From Methanobrevibacter ruminantium (GTDB lineage Archaea; Methanobacteriota; Methanobacteria; Methanobacteriales; Methanobacteriaceae), in assembly GCF_016294135.1 (NCBI RefSeq), contig NZ_JAEDCO010000008.1:1-51481 (forward strand): a stretch of DNA of 51,481 nt, in the 5' to 3' direction. Shown here piece by piece: positions 17,790 through 25,814 of the stretch; position 1 is the first letter of the stretch, and every line of letters starts with the position of its first letter. The notes beneath the pieces were generated by a model. The model was not told the DNA's origin. It saw only the letters and a program-made list of their open reading frames with translations, and did not search any database. The translations under genes and the position numbers were made by a program.

Positions 17790-18458
17790 TTATTTTCCAA
17801 TGTGTAGCTTATCAATAGCTTCACTAGCAGCCAATTGCTCTGCCTCTTTTTTGCTTTTTCCAACACCATGACCATAATCGACCCCATCAATCAAGATTCT
17901 CATTACAAAGGTCTTATCATGAGGGGCACCATGCTCTTCTAGCAATTCATAGCAAACCTTGACGCTTTTAGCATCCCCATATTCCTTAATTGTAGACTTA
18001 TAATCATAGAAAAAGACTGTTTTTGCTTCAATGTAGGGAAAGACTGTTTTCTCGAGAAACTCTTTAGCCTTCTCTATGCCTTGATCAAGATAAATCGCCC
18101 CTAAAAAAGACTCAAAGACATCTGCAGTGATTGAGATTACCTCATTATCAGTAAGTGCATTGTCTTCCAAGTTTAACCGGATGCATTTATCCAAGTTATT
18201 CTCATGGGAATATACAATCAAAGCATTCTGACAGACATAATTTGCTCGAAGTTTAGTCAATTTTCCTTCACTGAACTTAGGATGCATATTCTGGAGGAAT
18301 TCTGAAGTAAGCATATTCAAAACGGAATCCCCAAGAAACTCTAATCTTTCATAATCATAATCCAAGTTATATTTAGCGCTGTATGAAGAATGAGTAAAAG
18401 CAACCTTATATAACTCTTCGTTATTTGGTACAATATCAAACTTTTCCAATAATTTCAT
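17790..18458 (-). CDS. rnc: Ribonuclease III
   Basis: 222 residues with the full bacterial-type layout. The catalytic domain has signature ERLEFLGDSV (37-46; acidic residues E40 and D44) and the second metal pair D113-VFE116 in TADVFESFLGAIYLDQG. A C-terminal double-stranded RNA-binding domain (about 152-222) ends in GVGKSKKEAEQLAASEAIDKL. It cleaves double-stranded RNA. RNase III is uncommon in archaea, which usually process rRNA with the splicing endonuclease, so this gene probably came by transfer and may serve rRNA or regulatory RNA processing. Three tandem TATA boxes lie about 190-225 bases upstream. Confidence 0.93.
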   Translation of the reverse strand: MKLLEKFDIVPNNEELYKVAFTHSSYSAKYNLDYDYERLEFLGDSVLNMLTSEFLQNMHPKFSEGKLTKLRANYVCQNALIVYSHENNLDKCIRLNLEDNALTDNEVISITADVFESFLGAIYLDQGIEKAKEFLEKTVFPYIEAKTVFFYDYKSTIKEYGDAKSVKVCYELLEEHGAPHDKTFVMRILIDGVDYGHGVGKSKKEAEQLAASEAIDKLHIGK

Positions 18459-19061
18459 TTAATTCACTCAATGTATCAATTAATCAATTTATCAATATAG
18501 CTTTAAAAATAGTCTTTTAGTGAATTTAGATGAATTATTATAATAATTTTATATTACCCATATTGAGAATTCAATGATAATATTAAATTATCATAACACT
18601 ATCATAACAATGTTAAAACTATACCTAGTTTAATATTTATTTCACATAGTATATAAATTAGTATATAAATTAGTATATAAATATCAAATAAATTTCATTT
18701 AAAATATCATTTTGTAAAAAATATTAGTTTTCAAATGCTCTCGAATAATCCATTTATAAATAAAATTATAGAATATAATTCAACAAGCATAAAAACAATT
18801 TTTTAATTATATTAAATTGCTGAAAATCAGGTTTAAGCTTCAGCTTAAAGATTTAAATCAGAATTTAAAGGACTTTAAAGAATTGCTTTTTATGTTTTTT
18901 AAAAATAATATATTTTTAATCCCTTATTAAAGGAACAAGGCAAAATTATAGCTAATTTCGTATTAATATAATTTTTATCTTGGATTTTATTAAAATTAAA
19001 AGACATATTATTAATTAAATCAACTTAAATTAAATTTAACTGATTATTTTGGAGAAAAAAG
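18459..19061. other. 600-bp AT-rich region between rnc and a divergent gene
   Basis: No gene seen. It contains the triple TATA array at 18647-18682 and an 8-bp hairpin TTTAAGCT-TC-AGCTTAAA at 18832-18849. The rest is low-complexity A/T. Confidence 0.4.
18647..18682 (-). promoter_or_regulatory. Three tandem 12-bp TATA-box repeats
   Basis: The unit TAGTATATAAAT occurs exactly three times head to tail. On the minus strand it reads ATTTATATACTA, which matches the TTTATATACT box seen before amt and cbiO, so it probably drives rnc (start 18458) with a leader of about 150 nt or more. Exact repetition of a core promoter element is unusual. Confidence 0.55.
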
Positions 19062-19523
19062 ATGCTTCTTAATTGGTGTGAAGAGATAACAAATATTGAT
19101 CCTTCAATAAACTTTAGAGCTACTGGCGGATGGGTTAAAACCGTCACTGGATTAGACAAAAGCGTGTTGAATGGATTTTCACTCGTTGGTGAATTTGTTA
19201 AGGCTGGAGACTATAAAACTGAGTTTTCTGATGGATTGTATCTTGACTGCAATAAGGAAGGGAAGAAATCCAATCCAAAACAGGACTTTAGGTTATTCAG
19301 ACTGAAAAACGGCAAATTGACACTGATTGACCAAGTTTACAATGGCAAGAAAAACTGGGCTGTTGAGCTATGGGACAGTGTGAGTGAAGAGATAGATCCA
19401 AACTACCAAGAAAATGAAGTTGATAAGATAATGACCATTATCCTGGATAAAACCGGAAAGAATGTGAAATTATTGAAAAAGCTTCAAAATGAGTTAGATC
19501 AGGTTATTGCTGATTTTCAATAA
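19062..19523 (+). CDS. Conserved hypothetical protein
   Basis: 153 residues starting MLLNWCEEITNIDPS, with TTTTGGAG as ribosome binding site. It looks like a soluble alpha/beta protein, with conserved-looking patches RATGGWVKTVTGLD, DGLYLDCNKEGKKSN and NGKKNWAVELWD, and a helical C-terminus. No catalytic or metal motif, signal peptide or membrane segment is visible, and I cannot assign a family. It is a lone gene between long AT-rich spacers. Confidence 0.65.
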   Translation: MLLNWCEEITNIDPSINFRATGGWVKTVTGLDKSVLNGFSLVGEFVKAGDYKTEFSDGLYLDCNKEGKKSNPKQDFRLFRLKNGKLTLIDQVYNGKKNWAVELWDSVSEEIDPNYQENEVDKIMTIILDKTGKNVKLLKKLQNELDQVIADFQ

Positions 19524-19756
19524 ACAATAAAAAAAAAACTACTTTTTTTAAATATTTTAAAAAACGCTTATTTATATCAATCTTTAAGAATTATTTATTT
19601 TAATCCTGAAATAGACTAGACATGAAATAAAATAGTCAAAAAAATACCTAAAGTAGACTATATGAAATAAAAATAATAAAAAATAGTAAGTGTTTTGAGA
19701 TAATTCGCTTATATTATCTCAAATAAATTTTATATGCTAAATAGCTAATGGCAAAC

Positions 19757-19942
19757 CTATACTAATCTTTGACGAGTGGTAGGTTTTTTGTTTTGCCAAC
19801 TGTATCTTCTTATTTTACTGGATTTACCGAATCCACAAGAAGCACAAACTTTCTTACGTACGTGGTATGAGTTTTTACCACATCTTCTACATCTAATATG
19901 GGTCTTTTTATTCTTTTTACCCATTGATGGAGTTCCTTTCAC
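19757..19942 (-). CDS. rpl37e: 50S ribosomal protein L37e
   Basis: 61 residues, the usual length. The zinc ribbon is formed by C-R-R-C (18 and 21) and C-A-S-C, in the segments THIRCRRCGKNSYHVRKKVC and ASCGFGKSSKIRRYSWQNKK, with the basic rRNA-binding tail. The start is GTG 19942 after AGGAGGAGA. It lies downstream of the LSm gene in the same direction, an arrangement known from archaea. The 224-base spacer contains short inverted repeats. Confidence 0.95.
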   Translation of the reverse strand: MKGTPSMGKKNKKTHIRCRRCGKNSYHVRKKVCASCGFGKSSKIRRYSWQNKKPTTRQRLV

Positions 19943-20166
19943 TTCTATCTCCTCCTAAATCAATCATAAACAATAATAATAAATTTCACAGATCAGACTA
20001 CATAAAATAGTCTATAGAATTGTCTTATTTAAAATAAGAACATAAAATAGATAATTAATTAAATTAATTTATAAAACAAACTAATTTAACTAATAAATAA
20101 TTAATTCAATAATCTTTATTGAGTAGAACAAAGAAAAACTAATAGAAAAAATAAGAAACTAAGTTT

Positions 20167-20400
20167 CTATGGAGAAATGTATACAATATTGTCTCCTCTA
20201 ATGAGAACAGTACCTAATCTTCTCATTATTTCTCCTTTTTCTAATTCTTCAGCATCATTAAGAACTAAGTTCATGTGTAAGTCGAAACTTTTTAAGATAC
20301 CTCTGAATTCTCTTTCTCCTTTGAGTTTAATCAAAACTGGAGAATTTACTGCTTTTCCTAATGCGTCAAGTGGTCTTTGAACATTTTGTTGTCCGCTCAT
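20167..20400 (-). CDS. LSm (Sm-like) RNA-binding protein
   Basis: 77 residues. Sm1 motif: PVLIKLKGEREFRGILKSFD...HMNLVLNDAEE; Sm2 motif: LGTVLIRGDNIVYISP, where I/VRGxNI binds uridine bases. Archaeal LSm proteins form heptameric rings that bind U-rich RNA. ATG 20400 is preferred since GGTGAT sits just before it and the GTG at 20409 is part of that site. A TTTATATATT box at 20436-20445 on the minus strand gives a short leader. It is followed by L37e. Confidence 0.95.
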   Translation of the reverse strand: MSGQQNVQRPLDALGKAVNSPVLIKLKGEREFRGILKSFDLHMNLVLNDAEELEKGEIMRRLGTVLIRGDNIVYISP

Positions 20401-20409
20401 GATTATCAC

Positions 20410-20920
20410 CTATACTATATTAAATATGTTTGTATAATATATAAACTTAACTATTTTTCTAACCCAAATAGGATAATTGAGCCTCTTTTAAAACAAATAT
20501 CAATTAAAAATATCTGTTTTAAATATTATGCTGTAGTTAAGGAATTTTTTAGAAAAAATAAAGACAATATGTTTTAGACACAAAATCTCTATTATTAGAA
20601 TTTTCTAAAAATTAATAAATTAATAAGATCCACTATAAAATTAAAAAACCAAAATTATCTTAAAAATTATTAAAAATTATGAAATTCCAATAAGATTTGA
20701 AAATAATCAATAATAATATAGCTAAACCAAATTAATATTAATATAATATATATTTTAAATAGTATATAAAGGTTTGTACCCAAATAGGCCAAATAGCTAA
20801 TATTTATCCCTATTTTCAAATGAAAATAAATAAAATTATCCAATATTGAAAAAAGAATGATAAAATATTGGAAAAATAAAAAAAGAATGGGAAATAATAA
20901 AAATAAAATCAAAAAAGGAA
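20410..20920. other. AT-rich gap between LSm and TrmO genes
   Basis: Apart from the LSm promoter at 20436-20445 nothing functional is recognisable. A frame on the minus strand at 20670-20912 is only the consequence of A/T-rich codons. Confidence 0.4.
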
Positions 20921-21313
20921 TTATAAAATATCTTTTATGTCAAGAACTGGAGTTCCATTAAGCATGTCAACTCCATTGAACTTTATGACATTTCCATCAA
21001 TTGCAGTTATCTTAATTGTGGAAACTCCAATGGGATTAGGCCTGTTTGGAGCATGTGTTGAAAACAATCCCTTAATCGGACCATTTCCCATAAAAGGAAC
21101 CCTTTGCTTGAATCCTTTAGACTTATGGAAATAGAATAAAACCATATACTCTTCACCGACTTCCATGCTGGACATGCTTTCAAGATACTCCTCATTGATG
21201 ATCATCTCAGCTTCCACATCACCAGATTCCCTTGTGGATTTCGGCATGTTCTTCACATCTTCATATGGAGACTTGATGTATCCAATCGGCTTAAAAATAA
21301 TTTCTTCATCCAT
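20921..21313 (-). CDS. trmO: tRNA m6t6A methyltransferase TrmO family
   Basis: 130 residues. It has the single UPF0066/TsaA-YaeB beta-barrel: FKPIGYIKSPYED at the start, then FKQRVPFMGNGPIKGLFSTH and the conserved APNRPNPIGVSTIKI with the SAM-binding arginine/asparagine patch. TrmO methylates the threonylcarbamoyl group of t6A37 in certain tRNAs using SAM. The archaeal form lacks the bacterial C-terminal domain, as here. ATG 21313 follows GAGG at good spacing. Third of three co-oriented genes (PUA protein, ArfB, TrmO). Confidence 0.88.
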   Translation of the reverse strand: MDEEIIFKPIGYIKSPYEDVKNMPKSTRESGDVEAEMIINEEYLESMSSMEVGEEYMVLFYFHKSKGFKQRVPFMGNGPIKGLFSTHAPNRPNPIGVSTIKITAIDGNVIKFNGVDMLNGTPVLDIKDIL

Positions 21314-21398
21314 ATAATCAATCCTCAAAATAATTAACAATGACTAATTTAAAAAAAAAAATAAAAAAGAATAAAAAACTAATAAAATTCAATCAAAA

Positions 21399-22103
21399 TC
21401 AGTATCCGTAGTGGGAATCCAATTGCTTTTCAACATCAAGCAATACAGAGTTAATAGCTAGCTTCAGGAGTTCATTTCCATAAACTTCATCCACATAAAC
21501 CCCGTTTTCTTCAATGTCCATTGCACCTTCTTCAATGTTTGGATCATTTTTCCTTGCTTGGCTAAACATGAATAGGCCAACTTCACCATATTGGCTCAAA
21601 TCAGTCTGGTTCTTGACTTCATCCTCACTGATGATTCCTAAAACCTTTGCCATGGACAATTCACCGGAACCTCCATGAGGCCCTTCAGATTCAATTATCT
21701 TGCTGTTTAGTGTGATAAGAAGACCTGTCTGCTCTTCAATATCATATAATTTAGTAACAATAGGCAAATTGCCTCCATGCCCATTTACAATGACTACACT
21801 GCTGATTCCCAAAAATTTCTTAGCTGATTTCAATACCTTGACAATTTCATCTGTCAAGTCATCTAAGGAAACATGTATTCCATGATTGATTTCCTTTATC
21901 TCATGAGCAGGATAAACGACTCCCAAGAACTTAGCTCCGCTTTCCAAAGCAGCTTTAAATGCAATGTATGAAGCTATCTTTGCATCTGTATCAATAGGAA
22001 GGGCAGGACCATGATTCTCAAGATGTGATCCAAGTGCAATTATTCCTATCTTGTGAACATTAGGATTCTTAACGTTTCCAGCGTTTACTCTCAATTCAAC
22101 CAT
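21399..22103 (-). CDS. arfB: Formamidopyrimidine nucleotide deformylase ArfB
   Basis: 234 residues of the creatininase family. Metal-binding residues are visible in GSHLENHGPALPIDTDAKIA and in the VIVNGHGGN loop, plus GPHGGSGELSMAKVLG. In methanogens this family member hydrolyses the formamide of the product of archaeal GTP cyclohydrolase III, the second step toward F420 and riboflavin. Gene length and motifs fit ArfB better than true creatininase. A riboflavin synthase of the same pathway lies at 35592. Confidence 0.88.
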   Translation of the reverse strand: MVELRVNAGNVKNPNVHKIGIIALGSHLENHGPALPIDTDAKIASYIAFKAALESGAKFLGVVYPAHEIKEINHGIHVSLDDLTDEIVKVLKSAKKFLGISSVVIVNGHGGNLPIVTKLYDIEEQTGLLITLNSKIIESEGPHGGSGELSMAKVLGIISEDEVKNQTDLSQYGEVGLFMFSQARKNDPNIEEGAMDIEENGVYVDEVYGNELLKLAINSVLLDVEKQLDSHYGY

Positions 22104-22121
22104 ATTATCACTTGAATAAAT

Positions 22122-22166
22122 AAAATAAATAAAATAAATAAAATAAATAAAATAAATAAAATAAAT
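22122..22166. repeat. 9-bp minisatellite, five copies
   Basis: AAAATAAAT is repeated five times exactly, with a partial sixth at 22115-22121, in the short spacer upstream of arfB. Copy number is likely to vary between strains by slippage. Confidence 0.75.
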
Positions 22167-22214
22167 AGCTAAAGATTAACTCTAAAAATAAACCAAATAG
22201 GTATAAATTAGGTT

Positions 22215-22691
22215 TTACACTTCCAGGTTCCAAATTGCATCTCCAACAAAATGGAGTGACTTGATAGCCTTTCCTTCTGAATTCTCAACCATTTCAGGAC
22301 CGGAAATCAAGGCGATTCCCATTGCTAAAGGCTTATTATGAGTCTCTTCAACGATAATTACAACATCATCCTCTACAATGGATTCGTCTGCATCAACAAT
22401 TCCAGGACTCATTACATCAGCACCTTTGGTTACAAACCTTACTGCACCCATATCCACAACAACTACCTTGCTGTCCAATTCTATATTCAATGCAGCCTTA
22501 AGTGTAGGGTATGGCTTGCCGTTAATCATAATGATATAAGGCTCTCCATTAACTAAAATGAAGTCGTAATCCTCTGCTTCCAACATTTCAAGGGTGTCCT
22601 TATTGTTGATGAAAGATCCGTAATCTCCAAGTTCTTCCTTAATGGCTTTAACTTTCTTTTTCTTTAGGAAATATCTTTTTTTAATTTTCAA
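22215..22691 (-). CDS. PUA-domain RNA-binding protein (MCT-1/Tma20-like)
   Basis: 158 residues from the TTG at 22691, six bases after GGTG; this gives the natural N-terminus MKIKKRYFLKKKKVKAIKEE. The GTG at 22700 belongs to the ribosome binding site. The N-terminal alpha/beta domain is followed by a C-terminal PUA domain from about residue 75 (SKVVVVDMGAVRFVTKGADV, then VMSPGIVDADESI). The family is related to MCT-1/Tma20, which act at the ribosome, and to tRNA-binding PUA proteins. It is first in a row with ArfB and TrmO. Confidence 0.8.
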   Translation of the reverse strand: MKIKKRYFLKKKKVKAIKEELGDYGSFINNKDTLEMLEAEDYDFILVNGEPYIIMINGKPYPTLKAALNIELDSKVVVVDMGAVRFVTKGADVMSPGIVDADESIVEDDVVIIVEETHNKPLAMGIALISGPEMVENSEGKAIKSLHFVGDAIWNLEV

Positions 22692-22976
22692 AACCAGCAC
22701 CTTAAAATTTTATATATTTTAATTTATTAATTAAAAATCTTATGAATTATATATGTACTTTATTTTAATAATATTTTACTAAAATTTAATAAATTCATTT
22801 CAATAAAAAATACAAATTAACATAGTATAGTTTTTATATTTTGGGATATAATATAATAATATTAAATTAATTTAGAAATAATCTTTAAATAAGTTAAAAT
22901 ATTGATTTAAAAGATTAGAATATTCTATTTTTCAATTTAATCAATTTATTTATTAAACAAATTTTTGTGATTTTTT

Positions 22977-24464
22977 ATGAGTGATAAAAACGAATGGGGC
23001 AGTAATCTATCATTTGTTTTGGCAATGGTAGGTTCTGCTGTAGGACTTGGAAATATATGGAGATACCCATACGTTTTATACAGCAATGGTGGAGGAGCAT
23101 TCTACATTCCATATATCGTTGCTATATTGCTGATGGGAGTTCCGTTTTTAATCTTGGAATATGGTGTTGGATATAATTTCAAATCATCCTTTCCAAAGGC
23201 TATTCGTAAAATACATGCAAATTATGAATTTTTAGGATGGGTCTTGCCTATTTCCGTATTCATAATTATGATCTATTATTCATGTATACTTGGATGGGAT
23301 GGAATATATGTAATCTTAAGTTTATTTAAGGGATGGGGAGCAGACCCAAATACTTACTTTGCAACAACCTTGCTTCAATCTCAGGAATCATTTAGTGGAA
23401 TAACTAACTTCATTCCAGTCATTGGAGCTGCAATGCTTGCAAGTTGGGGAATAATCTGGTACATTTCCCACAAGGACCTTGAAGAGGGACTTGGAAAGGT
23501 AAGTAAAATTCTTGTTCCTTTATTGTTTATAATCATGATTGTGATTGTAGCATTCTCCTTAACCTTGCCTGGTGCAATGATAGGATTGAATGAACTATTC
23601 TCACCAGATTGGAGCTTGATCTTGGACTTTGACATATGGATGGCTGCATTCGGTCAGATAATCTTCTCATTAAGCTTAGGTATGAGTATTGCATTCACTT
23701 ATGCAAGCTATACTGGAGAGGAAGGAGACTTGATAACAAACACATTATCCATTGCGTTTGCAAATTGTGCATTTGAAAACTTCTGTGCATTAGGAGTATT
23801 CTCAATCCTTGGATACATGTCACTTCAAAGCGGTACAGCAATAGCAGACCTTGTAACTCAAGGTACAGGATTGGTATTTGTAGCTTATCCTACCGTATTG
23901 AATGTATTAGGACAATATGCAATTATAATTGGTCCTTTGTTCTTCTTGACAATTTATCTTGCAGGACTTACAAGTATATTGTCCACTATCGAACCGTTGG
24001 CATTCAGTATTCAAAACAAGTTCACATGGTCCCGTAAGAAGACAATGACTGTCCTTTGTTTAATAGGAGCTGCTTTATCCATGATGTATGCAACTTCCTA
24101 TGGTGGAACACTTCTTGGATATGTTGATGCATATATCAACCAAATAGCTATACTCTTCAGTGTTTTAGTTGAATGTAACCTATTTGCATGGACCTTTAAT
24201 TGTGAAGAGCTTATTCCAACTTTAAATGCACGTAGTAGAACCATTAAATTAGGCAATTGGTGGGTTTATATAGTTAAATACATTTTACCATTGGTCATTG
24301 CAATCGTATGGATTGGTGGAGTATTGGACATTATAAACACCGGTTCAATGCATGAATTGATAGTATTTGCTGTTCTTACCATTATATTGCTTGCATTGAC
24401 TTTCATATTTACTAAAATGCCTGCTACAAACGAAGATTGGGATAAAACTGAATATAGATTATAA
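22977..24464 (+). CDS. SNF-family sodium-dependent symporter, second copy
   Basis: 495 residues, about 12 membrane helices. Helix 1 has VGSAVGLGNIWRYPYVLYSN, the Na+ and substrate site. It is clearly paralogous to the product of 14016-15476, sharing for example the loop ISHKD and GLGKVSKIL, but with a different C-terminus (PATNEDWDKTEYRL). Likely amino acid uptake; specificity unknown. It ends before duplicated T-rich sequence (about 24480-24575) that fits a terminator. Confidence 0.9.
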   Translation: MSDKNEWGSNLSFVLAMVGSAVGLGNIWRYPYVLYSNGGGAFYIPYIVAILLMGVPFLILEYGVGYNFKSSFPKAIRKIHANYEFLGWVLPISVFIIMIYYSCILGWDGIYVILSLFKGWGADPNTYFATTLLQSQESFSGITNFIPVIGAAMLASWGIIWYISHKDLEEGLGKVSKILVPLLFIIMIVIVAFSLTLPGAMIGLNELFSPDWSLILDFDIWMAAFGQIIFSLSLGMSIAFTYASYTGEEGDLITNTLSIAFANCAFENFCALGVFSILGYMSLQSGTAIADLVTQGTGLVFVAYPTVLNVLGQYAIIIGPLFFLTIYLAGLTSILSTIEPLAFSIQNKFTWSRKKTMTVLCLIGAALSMMYATSYGGTLLGYVDAYINQIAILFSVLVECNLFAWTFNCEELIPTLNARSRTIKLGNWWVYIVKYILPLVIAIVWIGGVLDIINTGSMHELIVFAVLTIILLALTFIFTKMPATNEDWDKTEYRL

Positions 24465-24475
24465 TTTATTTTAAA

Positions 24476-24578
24476 TTATTTTCTATTTTCTTTTTTATTT
24501 TTTAAAAAAAGTAAGTTTATTAATTATTTTTTCTATTTTTTATTTTTTTATTTTAAAAAAAGTAAATTATTTAATTAT
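24476..24578 (+). terminator. Duplicated T-rich termination region
   Basis: Two similar blocks (TTATTTTTTAAAAAAAGTAAG near 24496 and TTATTTTAAAAAAAGTAAA near 24548), each with T runs, lie between convergent genes. Runs of T on both strands fit termination from both sides. Confidence 0.45.
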
Positions 24579-24579
24579 T

Positions 24580-25182
24580 TTAATCTATTTTTTCCAAAAA
24601 TCTGCTTCCTAAATGCTCTATTTTAACTACACTCGCTAATTTTTCCTGAATATTCTTGATCATATCCACATTATTGGAAGCTACAAAATAGATAACATTC
24701 GCTTCATACTGCTTTTCAACAACAGCTAAATTCTTAGCCCTGATCTCATTGTCAATTGTCTTTATATGCTGATATTCAAAACTGAACTTGAATATCTCAT
24801 ACAATTCCATATCAACAATCTCCGCAATTGAAAGGGTTTCTAGAACTGATTTGCTGTAAGCACGAACCAAACCTCCTGCACCAAGCTTGATACCGCCAAA
24901 ATACCTTGTTACAATAGCTACGATGTTTTCCATCTCATTTTTCTTTAACACATTTAGCATAGGTCTGCCTGCAGTTCCTCCAGGCTCTCCATCATCATCA
25001 AATCCTTCTCCATCACTCACTACATATGCAGTGCAATTGTGTGTTGCATCCTTGTACTCTTCAGATATCCTATTTATGATCTCTTTTGCTTCCTTTTCAT
25101 TCTGTGCAGGAAAGAGTCTGCAAATGAATTGAGATTTCTTGATATCTATAGATGTTTGGAAAGGTTTAGCTATTGTTTTCAT
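24580..25182 (-). CDS. YigZ/IMPACT family protein
   Basis: 200 residues. The UPF0029 N-terminal domain has the conserved ATHNCTAYVVSDGEGFDDDG followed by GEPGGTAGRPML, and TRYFGGIKLGAGGLVRAYS, the hallmark of the family. A ferredoxin-like C-terminal domain follows (about 130-200). Members bind nucleic acid or ribosomes, and the eukaryotic relative IMPACT regulates Gcn2. The exact archaeal role is unknown. Single gene, convergent with the upstream symporter. Confidence 0.9.
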   Translation of the reverse strand: MKTIAKPFQTSIDIKKSQFICRLFPAQNEKEAKEIINRISEEYKDATHNCTAYVVSDGEGFDDDGEPGGTAGRPMLNVLKKNEMENIVAIVTRYFGGIKLGAGGLVRAYSKSVLETLSIAEIVDMELYEIFKFSFEYQHIKTIDNEIRAKNLAVVEKQYEANVIYFVASNNVDMIKNIQEKLASVVKIEHLGSRFLEKID

Positions 25183-25332
25183 AGTATCAATACAAGATTT
25201 TTGATTATTAGAAAATGTTTTATATTAATTATTTTATATTATAAACATATACATTTATATGTTTAATTGATATAATATTAATTTTGATAAGTTTTATATT
25301 CAAAAATTATTAATAATCATCGAGGTGAGATC

Positions 25333-25725
25333 ATGGAAGATAAGAAAGCAAAGTTTTTGGTATACCTTGTTATAGCTTTTATTGCTTTTATTGCAAGCAG
25401 TGCAGTTTATTCTATGACTGGCGGTCTTTCAGATTGGATTGTAACCAGCGATTACGATGAGGATAAAAACAACAATGGCTATTTAGACAGTTCAGAAAAT
25501 GGAGGAGGCTTATTCTCACTTTTTGATTCTAACGATAACAGTGACAATTACAACAGCAATAATGATGGTGGCAGCGATTGGTCTGAACTGGTTGATAAAG
25601 GAATGAACAAGCTGTTCAATTCAGACAATTCCGGTTCAAGCTCAAGCTATTATTCAAGCTCAAGCTCTGATGACAATCCGGACATCTTAGCAAGACTTTT
25701 AAGATTCTTTATAAGCAGCGGATAA
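25333..25725 (+). CDS. Secreted or anchored Ser/Asn/Asp-rich small protein
   Basis: 130 residues. The short basic start MEDKKAKFLVYLVIAF continues as a hydrophobic helix to about residue 27, then a low-complexity acidic region (DSNDNSDNYNSNNDGGS, SSSSYYSSSSSDDN) and an amphipathic end LARLLRFFISSG. Strong ribosome binding site GAGGTGAG. The N-terminus resembles that of the protein at 42134 (D-R/K-KAKF-x-x-x-LVIA), and both have the same kind of disordered tail, so they form a small lineage-specific family of exported proteins. Function unknown. Confidence 0.65.
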   Translation: MEDKKAKFLVYLVIAFIAFIASSAVYSMTGGLSDWIVTSDYDEDKNNNGYLDSSENGGGLFSLFDSNDNSDNYNSNNDGGSDWSELVDKGMNKLFNSDNSGSSSSYYSSSSSDDNPDILARLLRFFISSG

Positions 25726-25814
25726 TTAAAGAAAATTCTTTAATTAACCCATTCTCTTTTTTCTCTTTTATTTACTTGTTTACAATTCAAAATTCTTAAA
25801 AATCCAATTTTCAA

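Noticed and set aside
18832..18849. TTTAAGCT-TC-AGCTTAAA hairpin as a terminator or small RNA
   Set aside because: Short A/T stem, no T run on either side and not near a gene end, so it was kept only as a note in the spacer.
20670..20912. 80-residue hydrophobic reading frame on the minus strand
   Set aside because: Composed almost entirely of A/T-rich codons (I, F, L, Y, N) in a spacer, without a ribosome binding site or conserved motif.
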